A DNA stretch of 64,000 nucleotides from Rhynchospora pubera (GCA_028095005.1 CM051460.1:290335074-290399073); one strand, 5' to 3'; positions 1 through 10,900 are shown, counted from the first letter of the stretch. The notes: generated by a model from the letters alone, not told the origin. A program made the numbers and translations.

Positions 1-335
1 TTCTCAATATCTTCAATTTTGTTTTTTAACTGCAGATATGCATATAAGTTTCACAGTCGCTCAGAATCACGGTCGCATAATATGGTTTCGAGTGGAATGC
101 TTTTCATAGGCACAACTATTTACCCCTGCTTAGGATGCTCTTTTCTCAATATTTTTTTTCTTCCCGTTTTTGGTTGGTAGCAGTAGATTCTTTTGACATT
201 TCACTTCGTTATTTGATTTGTTTTTTTTTTGCATTTTTTATATAACTATTTTAGCCACTGGCTAAATTTGTAATCTTTAAATTTCAATGGAAAAGATGAG
301 GGCTTGACTCTCATTTTTGTTTCGAAAAAAAAAAT
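1..335 (+). mobile_element. LINE 3'-end remnant (probable)
   Basis: Pyrimidine-rich AT-rich DNA ending in a short poly-A (about 326-335). The stretch 250-300 contains a 'TTAGCCACTGGCTAAAT' block followed by a TTTCAAT/AAGATGAG block. The same arrangement occurs at about 3630-3720, at the 3' end of the LINE remnant that carries a reverse-transcriptase zinc-binding-like reading frame. I therefore read this as another 3' untranslated end of the same LINE family. No coding remnant is visible here. The call is by resemblance only. Confidence 0.4.
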
Positions 336-996
336 GTATATAAGTTTGTTAAGGTCGGGCCTTCTTGTGAGAAAATAAAAGTACATTTGACTCCCAAAAA
401 TAAAATATCTTGCATTTCAGGCACGTAAATTAAAAGAAATATTAAACCAACATAAAAACGCTATGGATCTAAACAACGGTTCGGTTATTAACACTTCTTT
501 ATTCACTTTTTTCAACAATTAATCTGACATGTATCATTATGTGCATATAGTCGGATATAATTAACAGGTTTGATCTGATATCATATCCGACTCTTGGATC
601 AGAGTAACGACAATCGGAATCCAATAATAAATTGAGCATTAATTTCATCTGGAAATCAACAAAGTCAAATTCCCTGCTTTGATCGTAAGTAACAAGAATA
701 CACAAAAAATAGAACAATGCCCAAAAGACACATTATCTAAGAGAAAAAAACATATAATATGAAGACCAATCAACTTATCAAGTTACAGCAAATTACACAA
801 AATAAATGAACAATGTATAAAAGTTATTTTGCATAATTTATATTCTAAAAAAAATTATATTGCAATGGAGAAAATTTTAATAAAAAAAAGTTCCTCGAGG
901 ACAGATAGATAATCGGGTTTAGCACTTTAGCGTCATGGACAGCTGCCAACCGAGCATTTCAGAACAATTGATATTCCAATATATGTATAATATGCA
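336..996. other. Upstream region of the cysteine-rich gene, duplicated block
   Basis: No gene is recognised. From about 645 onward the sequence resembles 4460-4900, for example the shared GAAAATCAACAAAGTCAAA block and the later GGCAAC/CATTT/AGAACA blocks. This is the upstream part of the tandem duplication that produced the two cysteine-rich genes. Short open frames here have no supporting features. Confidence 0.5.
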
Positions 997-1395
997 GAGA
1001 AAGTTTAATATGCACCGTATAGAGCTTTTTATGCACATATGCACCGCGAACTTTTTTCGGAGGTATTTTTATAAATTAACAAATCTAATTTAACCAATCT
1101 AATCTACATATTGAAATCTCATAGAAAATCAAATTTTATAATTTTTGAGATTTTATTACTATTTTTTTGAGTTTTTTGAAGTAAACTACTATTTACACAT
1201 TCAAAAAATAACAGATTTTTAAAAAATCGAAAAAATAGTAATAAAATTTCAAAAATTGTAACATTTTGTTTACTATGAAATTTCAATATATAAATTAGAT
1301 TAGTTAAATTATATTTGTCAATTTAAAAAAATATCTAAAAAAAAATCTGTGGTGTATAAAATTTCCTATAATATATAGTGCATATTAATTTTCTC
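997..1395. mobile_element. Palindromic MITE, GAGAAAGTTTAATATGCAC family, copy 1
   Basis: The left end reads GAGAAAGTTTAATATGCAC. The reverse complement of the right end reads GAGAAAATTAATATGCAC. The body is a long imperfect palindrome: the 1080-1150 region is mirrored at 1250-1330. Copies with the same termini occur at about 40073-40490 and 48228-49251. The third copy has 9-bp flanking duplications, which points to a Mutator-like MITE. This copy sits about 300 bp upstream of the intact cysteine-rich gene and is absent from the equivalent place in the duplicate locus. Confidence 0.75.
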
Positions 1396-1574
1396 ATAAT
1401 ATATAATATATTTTTGACTGGGATCCATACCGTTGGCAACCAATCATTTGATATGCAATAGTGTTAACCGCGTGAACTCTTTTGTTAATTAATTATATAC
1501 CAACATGTATCGCGCGAATAATAAAATACATAGATGTAGGTCCCAGCGGATAAGGTTAGACTCCGATATGCAAT

Positions 1575-1582
1575 TATAAATA
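1575..1582 (+). promoter_or_regulatory. Probable TATA box of the cysteine-rich gene
   Basis: TATAAATA lies about 112 bp before the ATG at 1694. A similar AT-rich TAATAAATA element lies at about 5075-5085, in the same relative place before the paralogue. The following leader, with CATCC(C/T)(T/G)CAGAAG and CATAAA blocks, is conserved between the two copies, which supports a shared core promoter. Confidence 0.5.
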
Positions 1583-1693
1583 CGTACGGTATCTCATGTG
1601 TATATATATGTATCTCCATCCCTCAGAAGCATAAAGAAAAATCGCAACGCACAAATTAATAAATATAAGCTTGCTAATTTGAGTTGACACAAT

Positions 1694-1990
1694 ATGGCAA
1701 CCAAATCCGCTGCCTCACTTGTCCTTCTCCTAACCTTCAATCTCCTACTCTTCAGCTTCGTCAACTCCTGCATTTGGGCTGATTGCAGTAATTGCGACAG
1801 GGATTCTTCGAGCTTCTGCAAGTGCTGCTTTGATTTCGGATCCATGACTGTCGCTCAGCTCGTGAGTCAGGTCTCGAGTTGTGTCGACGAAGCTGTTGCG
1901 GGGGATACTGATGCTATCAAAACGGCTTGCGACCTCTACAAATGTGGCTTTGCGCGGCAGCTGCCATCTGATGTCAAATGTCCCAATTAA
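1694..1990 (+). CDS. Small secreted cysteine-rich protein, intact copy
   Basis: A single-exon frame of 98 residues. Residues 1-25 form a clear signal peptide: a lysine near the N-terminus, then a leucine/phenylalanine-rich core, ending ...FVNS before Cys26. The mature part of about 73 residues has ten cysteines at 26, 31, 34, 42, 44, 45, 63, 79, 84 and 96, enough for five disulphides. The signal peptide resembles those of hybrid proline-rich/DC2.15-type proteins. The mature spacing does not match the eight-cysteine lipid-transfer motif, so I do not assign it to that family. A paralogue with the same first residues (MATKSAA) starts at 5192. The start is chosen because it begins the conserved signal peptide. 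Likely an extracellular peptide of unknown function. Confidence 0.75.
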   Translation: MATKSAASLVLLLTFNLLLFSFVNSCIWADCSNCDRDSSSFCKCCFDFGSMTVAQLVSQVSSCVDEAVAGDTDAIKTACDLYKCGFARQLPSDVKCPN

Positions 1991-2272
1991 TTCTGTGATT
2001 TGGATCACATCTCAAATTGGTTTCGGTTTGGTTGGTTTGCTTGTGCTTGTTTCATGTTTGCTTGACCCCTATTGTGGAGCTATCGAAAAGAATTTTGCCT
2101 CTGATCACTCTAACGGGAAACTTTCTGATTGCAGATTCTCTCTGTTTTTTTTTTATTCGTTTTATGTTTTTTTCTTTTCTTTTATACAGAAACCACGGAT
2201 TCTTCTTTCGAGCATGCATAACAAAAATGCATCACCAATTAAACCTAATATGTCTTAAATCTAGAAAATCTT
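1991..2272 (+). other. 3' flank of the cysteine-rich gene, duplicated downstream of copy 2
   Basis: The segment at about 2110-2270 (a TTTCTGATTGCA block, a T-rich run, ATACAGAAAC, then CACCAATTAAACC) is repeated at about 11545-11690 as TTTCTGATTGCA, T-rich, ATACAGAAAC, TCCAATTAACCC. This shows that the duplicated unit extends past the coding region, and that the second copy's 3' flank now lies beyond the CACTA insertion. Confidence 0.65.
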
Positions 2273-2494
2273 GGGTGTGTTTGGTTCCGCTCATGAACAG
2301 CCTGTTCGCGAACAGCGACTGTTCGCGCGAACCAAACAACACGCGAACAGCGACAAACACGAACAAATCCCTATGTTCGTGATTCGCCGATTTTCACGAA
2401 CTTCTCCCGAACTTTTCTTTTGCCTTGGCTGTTCGTGGGCCTGTTCATGGGCCGCCTGTTCATCCCTTGTTCACGTTCTTACCAAACACATCCC
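2273..2494. mobile_element. MITE with GGGTGTGTTTGGT termini
   Basis: The left end is GGGTGTGTTTGGT. The reverse complement of the right end is GGGATGTGTTTGGT. The roughly 220-bp body is GC-richer than its surroundings and contains repeated GTTCGCGAACAG-like palindromes and GAACAG/CTGTTC words. No coding capacity. A target duplication could not be fixed; at most two bases match (TT). Confidence 0.65.
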
Positions 2495-2573
2495 TTATGT
2501 ATAAGTTGTGTGTGTGAAGTGAGGCCAAATAAATGAACCACATGCTTCGGCCGATGATTAGTTAAAACATTGG

Positions 2574-2741
2574 GGCCGTTTGGATCACTTAGGAATTTGG
2601 AGAATTTGGGAAAGTTGCAATTTCTAGGAATAAATTTATTTGGAAGTGTGTAACTTTGTTAAGAGTTTGGATTGTTTATAATAAATTTATGGTAGGAAGA
2701 TGAAATTCCTTAAATTCCTTGGACGATCCAAACAGCCCCAT
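2574..2741. mobile_element. MITE, (G)GGNCCGTTTGGATC family, copy 1
   Basis: Terminal inverted repeats GGGGCCGTTTGGATC and (reverse complement of the right end) GGGGCTGTTTGGATC. The interior contains AAGTGTGTAACTTTGTTAAG followed by a GTTTGGATTGTTTATAA block. The same interior occurs in inverse orientation at 7719-7872 and 11898-12046, and in the same orientation at 34206-34370. A small non-autonomous DNA transposon; superfamily not resolved. Confidence 0.7.
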
Positions 2742-2799
2742 CAGTAAGAAATGTAAAATATAATCCCACAGAAAATTTATTCCAACTGAGTTGTTAAAA

Positions 2800-3730
2800 T
2801 TAAATGCCAACGGACATATTGCAGTTTAGTGAAAAGAGGGCTTGGAGAGCATTCCGGTTTATACAGTGGCTACGACCATTGTTGTACCAGTTTTGGTCAA
2901 TGGTTAGCTTATATGACTATCAGACTATGTACCAGTTTTCCTCTCTAGCTTATATGGCAGGTACCTTCTCCACTGCCTCCACTAACAGTTTCCTCAAAAC
3001 CAACCCAACTCACTACTCTGTTATAAACAAAATCTGGTCTTTCAAAATTAATTCAGCCTAGATACCATGTTTTTATCTAGAGAAAGAGAATGATACAGAA
3101 TAAAATAGCGACGTTACATAATTTGCAAGCAAGGGGCTGAAAATTACCTAACAGATGTGCTCTTACTTCTTAGTAAAAGTGACTCTGAATCAGTCCTGCA
3201 CCTTATTTTAGAACGTCCATACTATCAAAACCTCAGGTTACTGGTAAAGAACAATTCCTCTTTAGCTGATTTCCATGTGACTGATTCATTCCCTTCTAAA
3301 CCTTGCTTGTCCCTGGTTAAGGAAGACAACGTTCTGACAAAAACAAGGGAAATATGGGCAATGTATTATACATTCTTCATCCTATGGCGGGAAAGATGTG
3401 CTCACATCTTAAACAGCCTTCAGATCTGTTGCAGGAAATACTAATAGATTGCCAAACCGCTGCCTTCTTAATCCCTATGGCACAGAAAGAGTCTAATTTT
3501 CTCTTCTTTCATTTCTTTCCTTTCTTTTTTCGGCCTTTTCTTTTACCAGTATCGCTTCAGGGCCTATAAACTTCAACTTTAGCGTCTTTTAATTAGTTTT
3601 TTATGTAATTGTCTTTTTTCTTTTGGCAATTTAGCGGCTAGCTAAATGCCATGCCTATGCCATTCCTGTAACTCAAAACTTTTTTCATTTTCAATATTAA
3701 GATGACCCTTATTTTAAGTTAAAAAAAAAT
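2800..3730 (+). pseudogene. LINE (L1-type) 3' remnant with reverse-transcriptase zinc-binding-like segment
   Basis: Broken frames include one at 3157-3444 reading SDSESVLHLILERPYYQNL and later LWRERCAHIL. These resemble the plant LINE zf-RVT region, where a C..C..E(S/T)..HLF..C(P/S) segment is followed by a WxxWxxRN/RxxR segment. The first cysteines of the motif are missing or degraded (it now starts LLLLSKSDSES), and stops interrupt the frame. It ends with a T-rich untranslated stretch and a poly-A run at about 3720. A decayed 5'-truncated LINE rather than a host gene. Confidence 0.55.
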
Positions 3731-4330
3731 TCTGGTGGGAAGGTGAGGGCTAATAAAGTTACGATCATATTAATTGGGCTTATAACTGCATATATTTTGT
3801 TTTCACCAAATTTTATTTTTGAACCAAAAGAACCCAAGAAGGTACTAGATGTTATCACCAAACTTAATTTATCTTTTTAATAAGTGGAGGTGAGGCTTTG
3901 TGCTGCCTATAAACAATATATGCCGGTATATATATAGGAACTGATTGAATTTCATGGTTTTATGAATACGTGCAAACAATATTTTTATGATTTTATAGGA
4001 GTTACGAGCCACAAGTACATATAAAAATTTCTATATGGGGAAATTGGCAGTAACGATAAAATGCAATTGGCAAATTGCTCCACATTTAATTTGAGCTAAT
4101 TTAATCATTACGAATTAGGAATCGATCAGCCTGCGACTATATTGCGTGCATTCAACTAAATTCAAAAGAATTTGAGGATTATAGTAAATTTGCGACTCTT
4201 TTACATTTATTGTACCACAAATTGATAAGTACGCTAACTAGAATATGAATGCCATATATATAAATCTCTACAGCAAACTTTTTCATTATTACTGTCCTAA
4301 ATACTCGATAAATCTGCAAACTTGAGATAA
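3731..4330. other. Intergenic, nothing recognised
   Basis: AT-rich sequence between the LINE remnant and the second duplicated block. I see no coding frame, tRNA, terminal inverted repeat or tandem repeat here. Confidence 0.4.
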
Positions 4331-5191
4331 TGAAAAATTGAAAACAGAGTTCTGCACAAATATATTCATGTGCTGCAAAATTACTAGTGCGCTACTGGCC
4401 TCATTCACATGTCATTCATTATTTATTAACATGAATTTATATAATAGCGCAATAATTACACCTGAAAATCAACAAAGTCAAACCCCTGCTTTTTCGTTCG
4501 CAACCAGCATGCACATAAAATGAGCCCAGTGCCCGCAATATACATTATTAAAGAGAAAGAAACATATTATATCAGGACTAATCGGTACTTATCAAGTCAC
4601 ATGAAGAAAATAAAAATACCAAGTAAATTACACAAAATAAATAAATAAAATTTTAAAAAATTTCTTGCATAATTGATTTTTTTTATCGTAAAACAATTAT
4701 TTTACAATTCAAAACATTTGAATAAAAAAATTAAGTTCCTTGAAGACAGATATATAGATAAACGATTGGCTTTAGCGGCCCTAGAGCGTTGCCAACCAAG
4801 CATTTTAGAACAGTTCGTACTCCAATATGGCAAAATGTAGTCTGTTTTTGACTTGGATCCATAACATTAATTGGCAAGCAATCTTTCAATCTATTCAATA
4901 ATGCCCCCGAGCAATAAAATATAATTATATATATATATACAATCAGACCGTATTGTTTTTCACTTGGATCCATAAAGTTGGCAATTAATAACAAACTATT
5001 ATTATATTTAATCACGCTACATGCATGAACTACATATTAATTAATTATACGTAACAAGTAGCAATATGTACTTATAATAAATACCCGGTTCCATGCATAT
5101 TTATATATCCATCCCGCAGAAGGCAGAAGCATAAACCAAATCGCAACACAAATTAGTAAGCAGCTGTTGGTTTGAGTTGACAGAGCTCGTA
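4331..5191. other. Upstream region of the second cysteine-rich copy, duplicated block
   Basis: Matches 480-1690 in order: GAAAATCAACAAAGTCAAA at about 4465, then an AGTTCCT(T/C)GA(A/G)GACAGATA block at about 4735, then a TTTTTGACT(T/G)GGATCCATA block at about 4848. The last block occurs a second time at about 4955, so this copy has an extra internal duplication. It lacks the MITE found at 997-1395 in copy 1. No gene. Confidence 0.55.
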
Positions 5192-5324
5192 ATGGCAACT
5201 AAATCCGCTGCCTTATTAGCTGCCCTTCTCGCCTTCAATCTAATTTTCTTCACTTTCGCCAATGCAAGCTGCCCATCCGTTACTGATTGCAAGGAGTTTT
5301 GCAAACCCGTCATCGAACCTATTC

Positions 5325-5327
5325 TAT
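5325..5327. repeat. Target-site duplication, left (TAT)
   Basis: TAT directly before CACTACTAG; repeated at 11114-11116 directly after CTAGTAGTG. Three bases is the standard duplication length of CACTA/EnSpm elements. Confidence 0.85.
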
Positions 5328-5654
5328 CACTACTAGAATTTCATTTATCTGTGTCGGACCACCGACATATTAGAGTCGCTAAATCAAGTAGCGACGCGGA
5401 AAGAAAAAAGTGGGTGGGAGGGATTTTACTGGGTGTCGGTGGGCCGACACAGATAAGTTAAGACGCATAAATATTCAAAAGAGAGACGCTCTCAAGTTCT
5501 GTGTAGGGACGCAAATATGCTGAATATATTGGCATCAGTACTCTGACACGTATAATGAGAGACACATAATATTTTTGGGTTTATTTCAAGATCCAACAGC
5601 TCAAATCAGATGTAAATTTAGTTCAGTGCGTTGTATTCACAACACAAAAAAAGA

Positions 5655-6965
5655 TTTTTAGTACCGGATCATTAGTACCTGTTTTTAAGAAAACCGGTAT
5701 TAATAATAAATCATGGCAATTTTGTAATTGTCAGACTTATTATTTAGTACCGGTTTTTTTAAAAAACCGGTACTAAAAATCGCTGGAAAATGAAAAAAAA
5801 AACAGTTTTTAAATTAGTACCGATTTTTTATAAAAAATCGGTACTAATATATTGATTTTTAGTACCGATTTTTTTATAAAAAACCGGTACTAAAGTACCG
5901 ACTAAAATAAAAAAAATAGTTTTTAAATTAGTACCGGTTTTTTATAAAAAATCGGTACTAAAAAAAAAACCGGTACTAATATATTGATTTTTAGTACCAG
6001 TTTTTTATAAAAAACCGGTACTAAAAATACACAAATATTTTTACCGAATTATATGTTTTCCCTTCACTATTAATTCCTTTGTCTCTCAAGTTCTTATACC
6101 ACTGTTCTATCTCTCAAGGTCTTCATTTGCCTCTCAAGGTCTTCCTTCACTATTCCTTTGCCTCTCAAGTTCTTATACCACTGTTCTACCGTATTGATAC
6201 GATTAGGTCGCGTGAGTGGGACGTGGTGGAGATGGCATGGATTATGCTCCGAATTGATTACTCAATTTATGGACGGGTATGTATCTATTCCTTTTTTTCC
6301 TCAATTTATTTTAAGTTAATTGGTTTTGCTCTTGTTTCTTTGTCAATTTATTCTCCCTTTTGTTTGTATAGAGCATTGAAATTTCCAACAGTGACTATTT
6401 TTCGTGTTAGTAACCATGACCTCTTGTTATTGGATAGTTGAAATTATGTATGTTTTATACAACAAAAGAAAACCCGATTTGTCTCAAAAACTGCAACCTA
6501 ACTGATTTATAATTTTTGAGTAATATTCGGTCATTGTTCTTGATTTTATTTTTTTTTCCCTTATTCTCTTTCAGCATGCATGTAGGATAAAAATATTGTC
6601 AGAATTCATTTGTTATGAGAGGGATATGTGGGTAATGAATAACATGAACTACTGCAAAATTAGCATATTAAATGTGACAGATTTAGTATCGTATTAATTT
6701 TTTTATTTTTTTAATTAATTTAGTACCGTACTAAATTAATTAAAAAATTTCGACTTTTTTTTAATCAATTTAGTACCGCTAAAATCGGTACTAAAATTTA
6801 TTTTTTTAAAAAAATAAATTTAGTACAGGTTTTATTTAAAAACCGGTACTAAATTTTTAAAATTAAATTCGGATTTTTAACTTAATTAGTACCGGTTTTT
6901 TATAAAAACCGGTACTAAATATAATATTTTTAGTACCGGTTTTTAGTAAAAAACCGGTACTAATC
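5655..6965. repeat. Two clusters of AGTACCGG/CCGGTACT hairpins flanking a 0.65-kb core
   Basis: Clusters at about 5655-6025 and 6680-6965 consist of repeated units of the form TTAGTACCGGTTTTT-(TA)-AAAAACCGGTACTAA, several being perfect palindromes (e.g. 5738-5767). Variants with ACCGAT/ATCGGT occur. The core between them, about 6060-6640, has no transposase-like frame; it contains a short tandem duplication (CTCTCAAG(T/G)TCTT words at 6080-6185). Dense subterminal motif clusters at both ends of a unit are typical of CACTA and some other DNA transposons, so this is likely a second element nested in the first. Its exact ends and target duplication could not be fixed. Confidence 0.6.
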
Positions 6966-7718
6966 GTGTTTCCCTCCTTTTTCTAAAAAAGACGACGCCA
7001 AAGAAATATTTGATTGCATAATATGGTTTTTATAAAAATTCTATTTTGTCTAGGTTTAGATATACTAATGCAAAAATTATGAAAATTTAGTTTTTATTAT
7101 GTTACATGTGTTGATGGACCTTATCGTGTAATCAAATTTTTTGTTATCATGATTTTACCCTCTAATCATATCTATCATGGAATCTTCAAAATAATTTAGC
7201 CTCGGTGCATGGACTCAATTAAATTATTATTCGCGAAGTGTTTGTTTTATTGATTTGGAGGAATTAAAGGAGCATATCAAAGCAAATTTTGTATTTTATT
7301 TAAATGGTTGGCTTTTTTGCCACGTCCCTTAACATGCCGCTCCAAATTTCTATAGAATATTTTGATAACCAAATTCTTTAAGAAATTCTCGATATAATTT
7401 TTTTCTCAAAAAAAAAATTCTACATAATTGATTTTAGAAATAAATCTTCAATTTAAACAAGTCACCATAATAGTTGAAAGATTCTGCCTGTTCGAAAATA
7501 CTGGACGGATTAATTTAGTCATTTTTATACATTTTCTATTAAATTGAAAGGAATTTGACTTTCGAAATGGAGGGTCACGAAAAAAATCTAAGGCCGCATC
7601 TTTCTCTTTTTTATTTATTTTTATTTAACAATAATGCACATCTTTCCATTTATTTTTTCAGAGGATCCATCTGAAGGCGGCCAAACGTGGCGCTCTCTGA
7701 TTGGCGGTTTTTTGGTCA

Positions 7719-7872
7719 TATGGGTGCGTTTGGATCGTTGGAAGAAAGAAGAAGAAGAAGAAAAAAAATTATAAACAATCCAAACTCTTCACAAAGTTAC
7801 ACACTTCCCAATACTTCTTCCCACTTCTTCCCTTCTTCCCTTCTTCCCACACCTATCCAAACGCACCCATGG
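7719..7872. mobile_element. MITE, GTTTGGATC family, copy 2 (inverse orientation)
   Basis: GGGTGCGTTTGGATCG at the left and CTATCCAAACGCACCC at the right. The interior ATAAACAATCCAAACTC...CAAAGTTACACACTTCC is the reverse complement of the interior of copy 1 at 2574-2741. Nested within the CACTA element. The AAGAAG-rich and CTTCTTCCC-rich arms make it largely palindromic. Confidence 0.7.
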
Positions 7873-8229
7873 ATCAAGGACATGGATCCATGACCTGTGA
7901 TTGATTCATAAAAATCTAACGGTTGCTTTTATTTATAATAATCATATAATCATATTTATAGAACAGATAAATCAAATCAGTTTAATGATATGGATTCTCA
8001 TATTGCACTCAAGTCGCACAAATGAAACCTATCTGCACTAGTACCAGTAATTAAGAAGAGTTACAAAATTTTGCAAAATGATAATATTATTATTGTTATA
8101 AAAGAAAATTGCTTATGATAAAAAAATTGCTAATTGAATTGCGCTATCAGCACAATAGTCTCCACAGTTTAAGTATAAATATCTAATGCAAAATAATTAC
8201 AATAAAAAATTTAAAGGAGTTTTACAATG

Positions 8230-8645
8230 TATATAGTTTAGCTACGGTGAGTCGCGACTCACGGACCCTCCGGTGAGTCGCGACCAAAACTTCTAGATCT
8301 AGATCAAAATGACCGATCCAAACCGTCCAACATGATCTCCCTATTGAAATCTCCGTGCAAACCAAATTTTTTATTTTTTCAAAATTTTAAAGTATTTTTT
8401 TCGGATTTTTAAAAACTGATGTTTTTGAATGGTTCAGAACCAATTAGATTAACGATTTTCTAAAATTTTAAAAAAATACTTAAAAATTTCGAAAAAAATA
8501 AAAAATTTGGTTTAAAAGGAGATTTCAATAGGAAGATCATATTGGACGGTTTGGATCGGTCATTTCGATCTAGATCTAGGAGTTTTTGTCGCGAATCACC
8601 GGAGGGTCCGTGAGTCGCGACTCACCGTAGCTAAACTCTATATAT
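8230..8645. mobile_element. Long palindromic MITE (GTTTAGCTACGGTGAGTCGCG termini)
   Basis: The left end (8236-8285) and the inverse of the right end (about 8590-8640) match over about 50 bp starting GTTTAGCTACGGTGAG, including the CGGACCCTCCGGTGA block. The arms continue as a near-complete foldback of about 410 bp: GATCTAGATC, GACCGATCCAAACCGTCCAA and a GAAATCTCC block are mirrored on the far arm. No coding frame. The arm vocabulary (GATCCAAACCGT, ATATTGAAAT) is shared with the palindromes at 45955-46318 and 48686-49072. Confidence 0.75.
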
Positions 8646-8650
8646 ATATA

Positions 8651-8800
8651 TATGAAAATGGCTAATGTGCCATATGTGGCACAGAGGGTCCCGTGCCATA
8701 GAGTCGTCTTTCGAGATCCAAAATCCAAATGCTCAATTCGAACCGTTCAAGTTGTTCACCATATTAAAATACCCTTGAAGACAAAATGAGAAATAAATTA
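8651..8800. mobile_element. Half copy of the GGCTAA(C/T)G palindromic MITE
   Basis: Reads GAAAATGGCTAATGTGCC, then GTGGCACAGAGGGTCCCGTGCCA, GTC(G/T)TCTTTCGAGATCC, then AACCGTTCAAGTTG. This matches one arm of the complete copy at 48686-49072 in the same order. The other arm is absent, so it is truncated or overprinted by other insertions inside the CACTA element. Confidence 0.6.
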
Positions 8801-9504
8801 CAAAATAAATTCCTTTAAAACAAACACCGAGGCTAAATTGTTTTGTTACCCTTAAAACAAACACTTCGCGAATAATAAGGGAAATCTCATTACAAAATAA
8901 ATCATTACAAATATTATCCTTTAATTTCTTTTCTCTTTAGTAGACTGTAACTTCTGGAGGTATGGGTTCTGTAACTTTCTTTATCTAGCAAATTAATATA
9001 TCTGAATTCACATTTCCTCTTTGATTGTTTTTATTGTATGAAATTTTGAATTGACATTATATATATACTTGGATTAACTACTCCAACACGAATATTTTGA
9101 TATTATATGTAAATTTAGTCCTATAACTTTTCCTCCTCTCTCTTTCACCAAAATTTTCGTATTTACAAACTCAATTTCTTACTTAAGTATTGTGATATAT
9201 TTTTTTTGGAGCACATTCATCTTATTTCCAAATTTTATAGGCCTCCTAAAGTTGTTTATGAAGAATAAGAACACATCTCTAGGCAGATTATGTATAAGGT
9301 AATTTTAAAGCTTGTTTATATTGGGTTCATGAATTCAATATTCCTTTGAAAAATAGAATTAGATAAAATAAACTTGTATTGTGTTGGTATATTGTAAATT
9401 ATGTGTTGTGAGGTGAATTAGTTGTTGCAGACTGATTTCAGTTTTCATCTTGCCCTAGAATTGATGGCTTAGCAGAGCTTGAGAAGAATGCGAAAGCAGT
9501 TGTT

Positions 9505-9507
<3 letters not shown>

Positions 9508-9543
<36 letters not shown>
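9508..9543. repeat. (TA)n microsatellite
   Basis: About 18 uninterrupted TA units inside the CACTA element, right after an exon-like piece ending GTTGTTAAG/GTATAT. Shorter (TA)n tracts occur at 48615-48653 and 49087-49102. Confidence 0.8.
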
Positions 9544-9545
<2 letters not shown>

Positions 9546-10659
9546 TTCTCTCTCTTGACAATTGTTAGCTTGAATCAACTCTTCATTGTGAATGTAGAAA
9601 GAAGCAAACAATAGAAAGGAATTGTGAATCTCTGACTCAAGACCATCAGACCCAAAGGTAAATTCCATGCAGATGCATATTTATTTATTTTTCCCATATT
9701 CATAGAAATTTTATTAGACCTTTCACATTTTTTGTCTTTTCTAGACATTAAGAATAGCACAAAATCGCGAGACAGCTAGGAAGAGTAGTCTGAGAAAGAA
9801 GATACTTTTTCCTTTAGATAATCAAATATATATATGAGCAATCATAATTTATTTGATTGTCTTATCATTTTCTACAAATAATTAGGCTTATATCCAACAA
9901 CTGTAACTAAATACATATATACGCAATCATAATTTGTTTCATTGTTTTATCCTTTTCTATAAATAATTAGGATTATATCCAACAAAACTGAAATCTAGCC
10001 AGTAGGATAAAACTCGCTCGGCTAGAATAAGAGGTGCAAAAGTTTAGAGCTCAGATACCAAGTTGCACCAACATACATATTTTAAAATTTTTTGTGTGAA
10101 TGTTTTGAGTTATGTAAATTAAGCTAATGATATTTTCCTCAAAATTTGTGAATTACTTTAATACTTCTACAATGCAGGGCACGTCTGGCATTCAAATTGG
10201 CCTTTGGAGTATCAGCTCAGGTACGCAACCCTTGTAGCTACACACTGAAATGTTTGTATTCCAGTCACAATATTTTATTTTACTAGATCAGGAATAATTT
10301 TTTGTTTATTTTTTTTTTAGAAGCAGCCGTGATTGACATGGATTATGCACGTTGGATTAGAGGAGCATCACAACTAATATGTAAGCTAAGCAAGCAGTGT
10401 CTGAGGGGGGGAAAAACCAAAAAATTGTCTTTTCATTATCACGTATCAAAACTTATGCAAGTTTGTTATTTCAATCAAATGTACTGGATGTTGATTTGCA
10501 ATTCAATGCATAATAGATATTTGTGTGATTTTTGTTTGACTCTATGAATGTATTTATGTTTGTGAATTTCAAATAGTTGTGAATAATTAAAATCATATGA
10601 ATTAAATAATGGTGGTACCAAATCGATACCGGGAAGAATTGAATGGCTGTATAAATGTA

Positions 10660-10900
10660 ATTCTGACAATAAATTATCTGTGTCGCTAATCAAAGCGTCC
10701 GTATACTAACTATTTATAAATTGTGGGCCCCGTTAAATTCTGACAATATATTATCTGTATCCCTGATCATAGGTGTCGGCAAACCGACAAATATAGTTTG
10801 CGGGCCCCGATAAATTCTGACAATAAATTATCTGGGTCGCTTAATAAAGACGTCGGTGTACCGACATAGTAACGTCTAAATAGAGACGCGTTTACTGTTT
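10660..10900. repeat. Subterminal tandem repeat of the CACTA element (three units of about 78 bp)
   Basis: Three successive units start at about 10660, 10737 and 10815 with ATTCTGACAATA(A/T)ATTATCTG followed by (T/G)GTCGCT/TATCCCT and GTCGG or CGTCC words. Adjacent GGGCCCCG(T/A)TAA blocks separate them. In CACTA elements such repeats are binding sites for the element-encoded DNA-binding protein. Related GTCGG/AGCGAC words mark the left end. Confidence 0.65.

Noticed and set aside
6079..6441. 120-residue open frame inside the CACTA element
   Set aside because: Hydrophobic low-complexity translation of a pyrimidine-rich tandem duplication; no homologue recognised.
9430..10547. Exon-like pieces inside the CACTA element (e.g. 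9430-9510, 9598-9660, 10178-10220)
   Set aside because: Splice-like borders exist but joined frames hit stops quickly and no transposase or host protein is recognisable.
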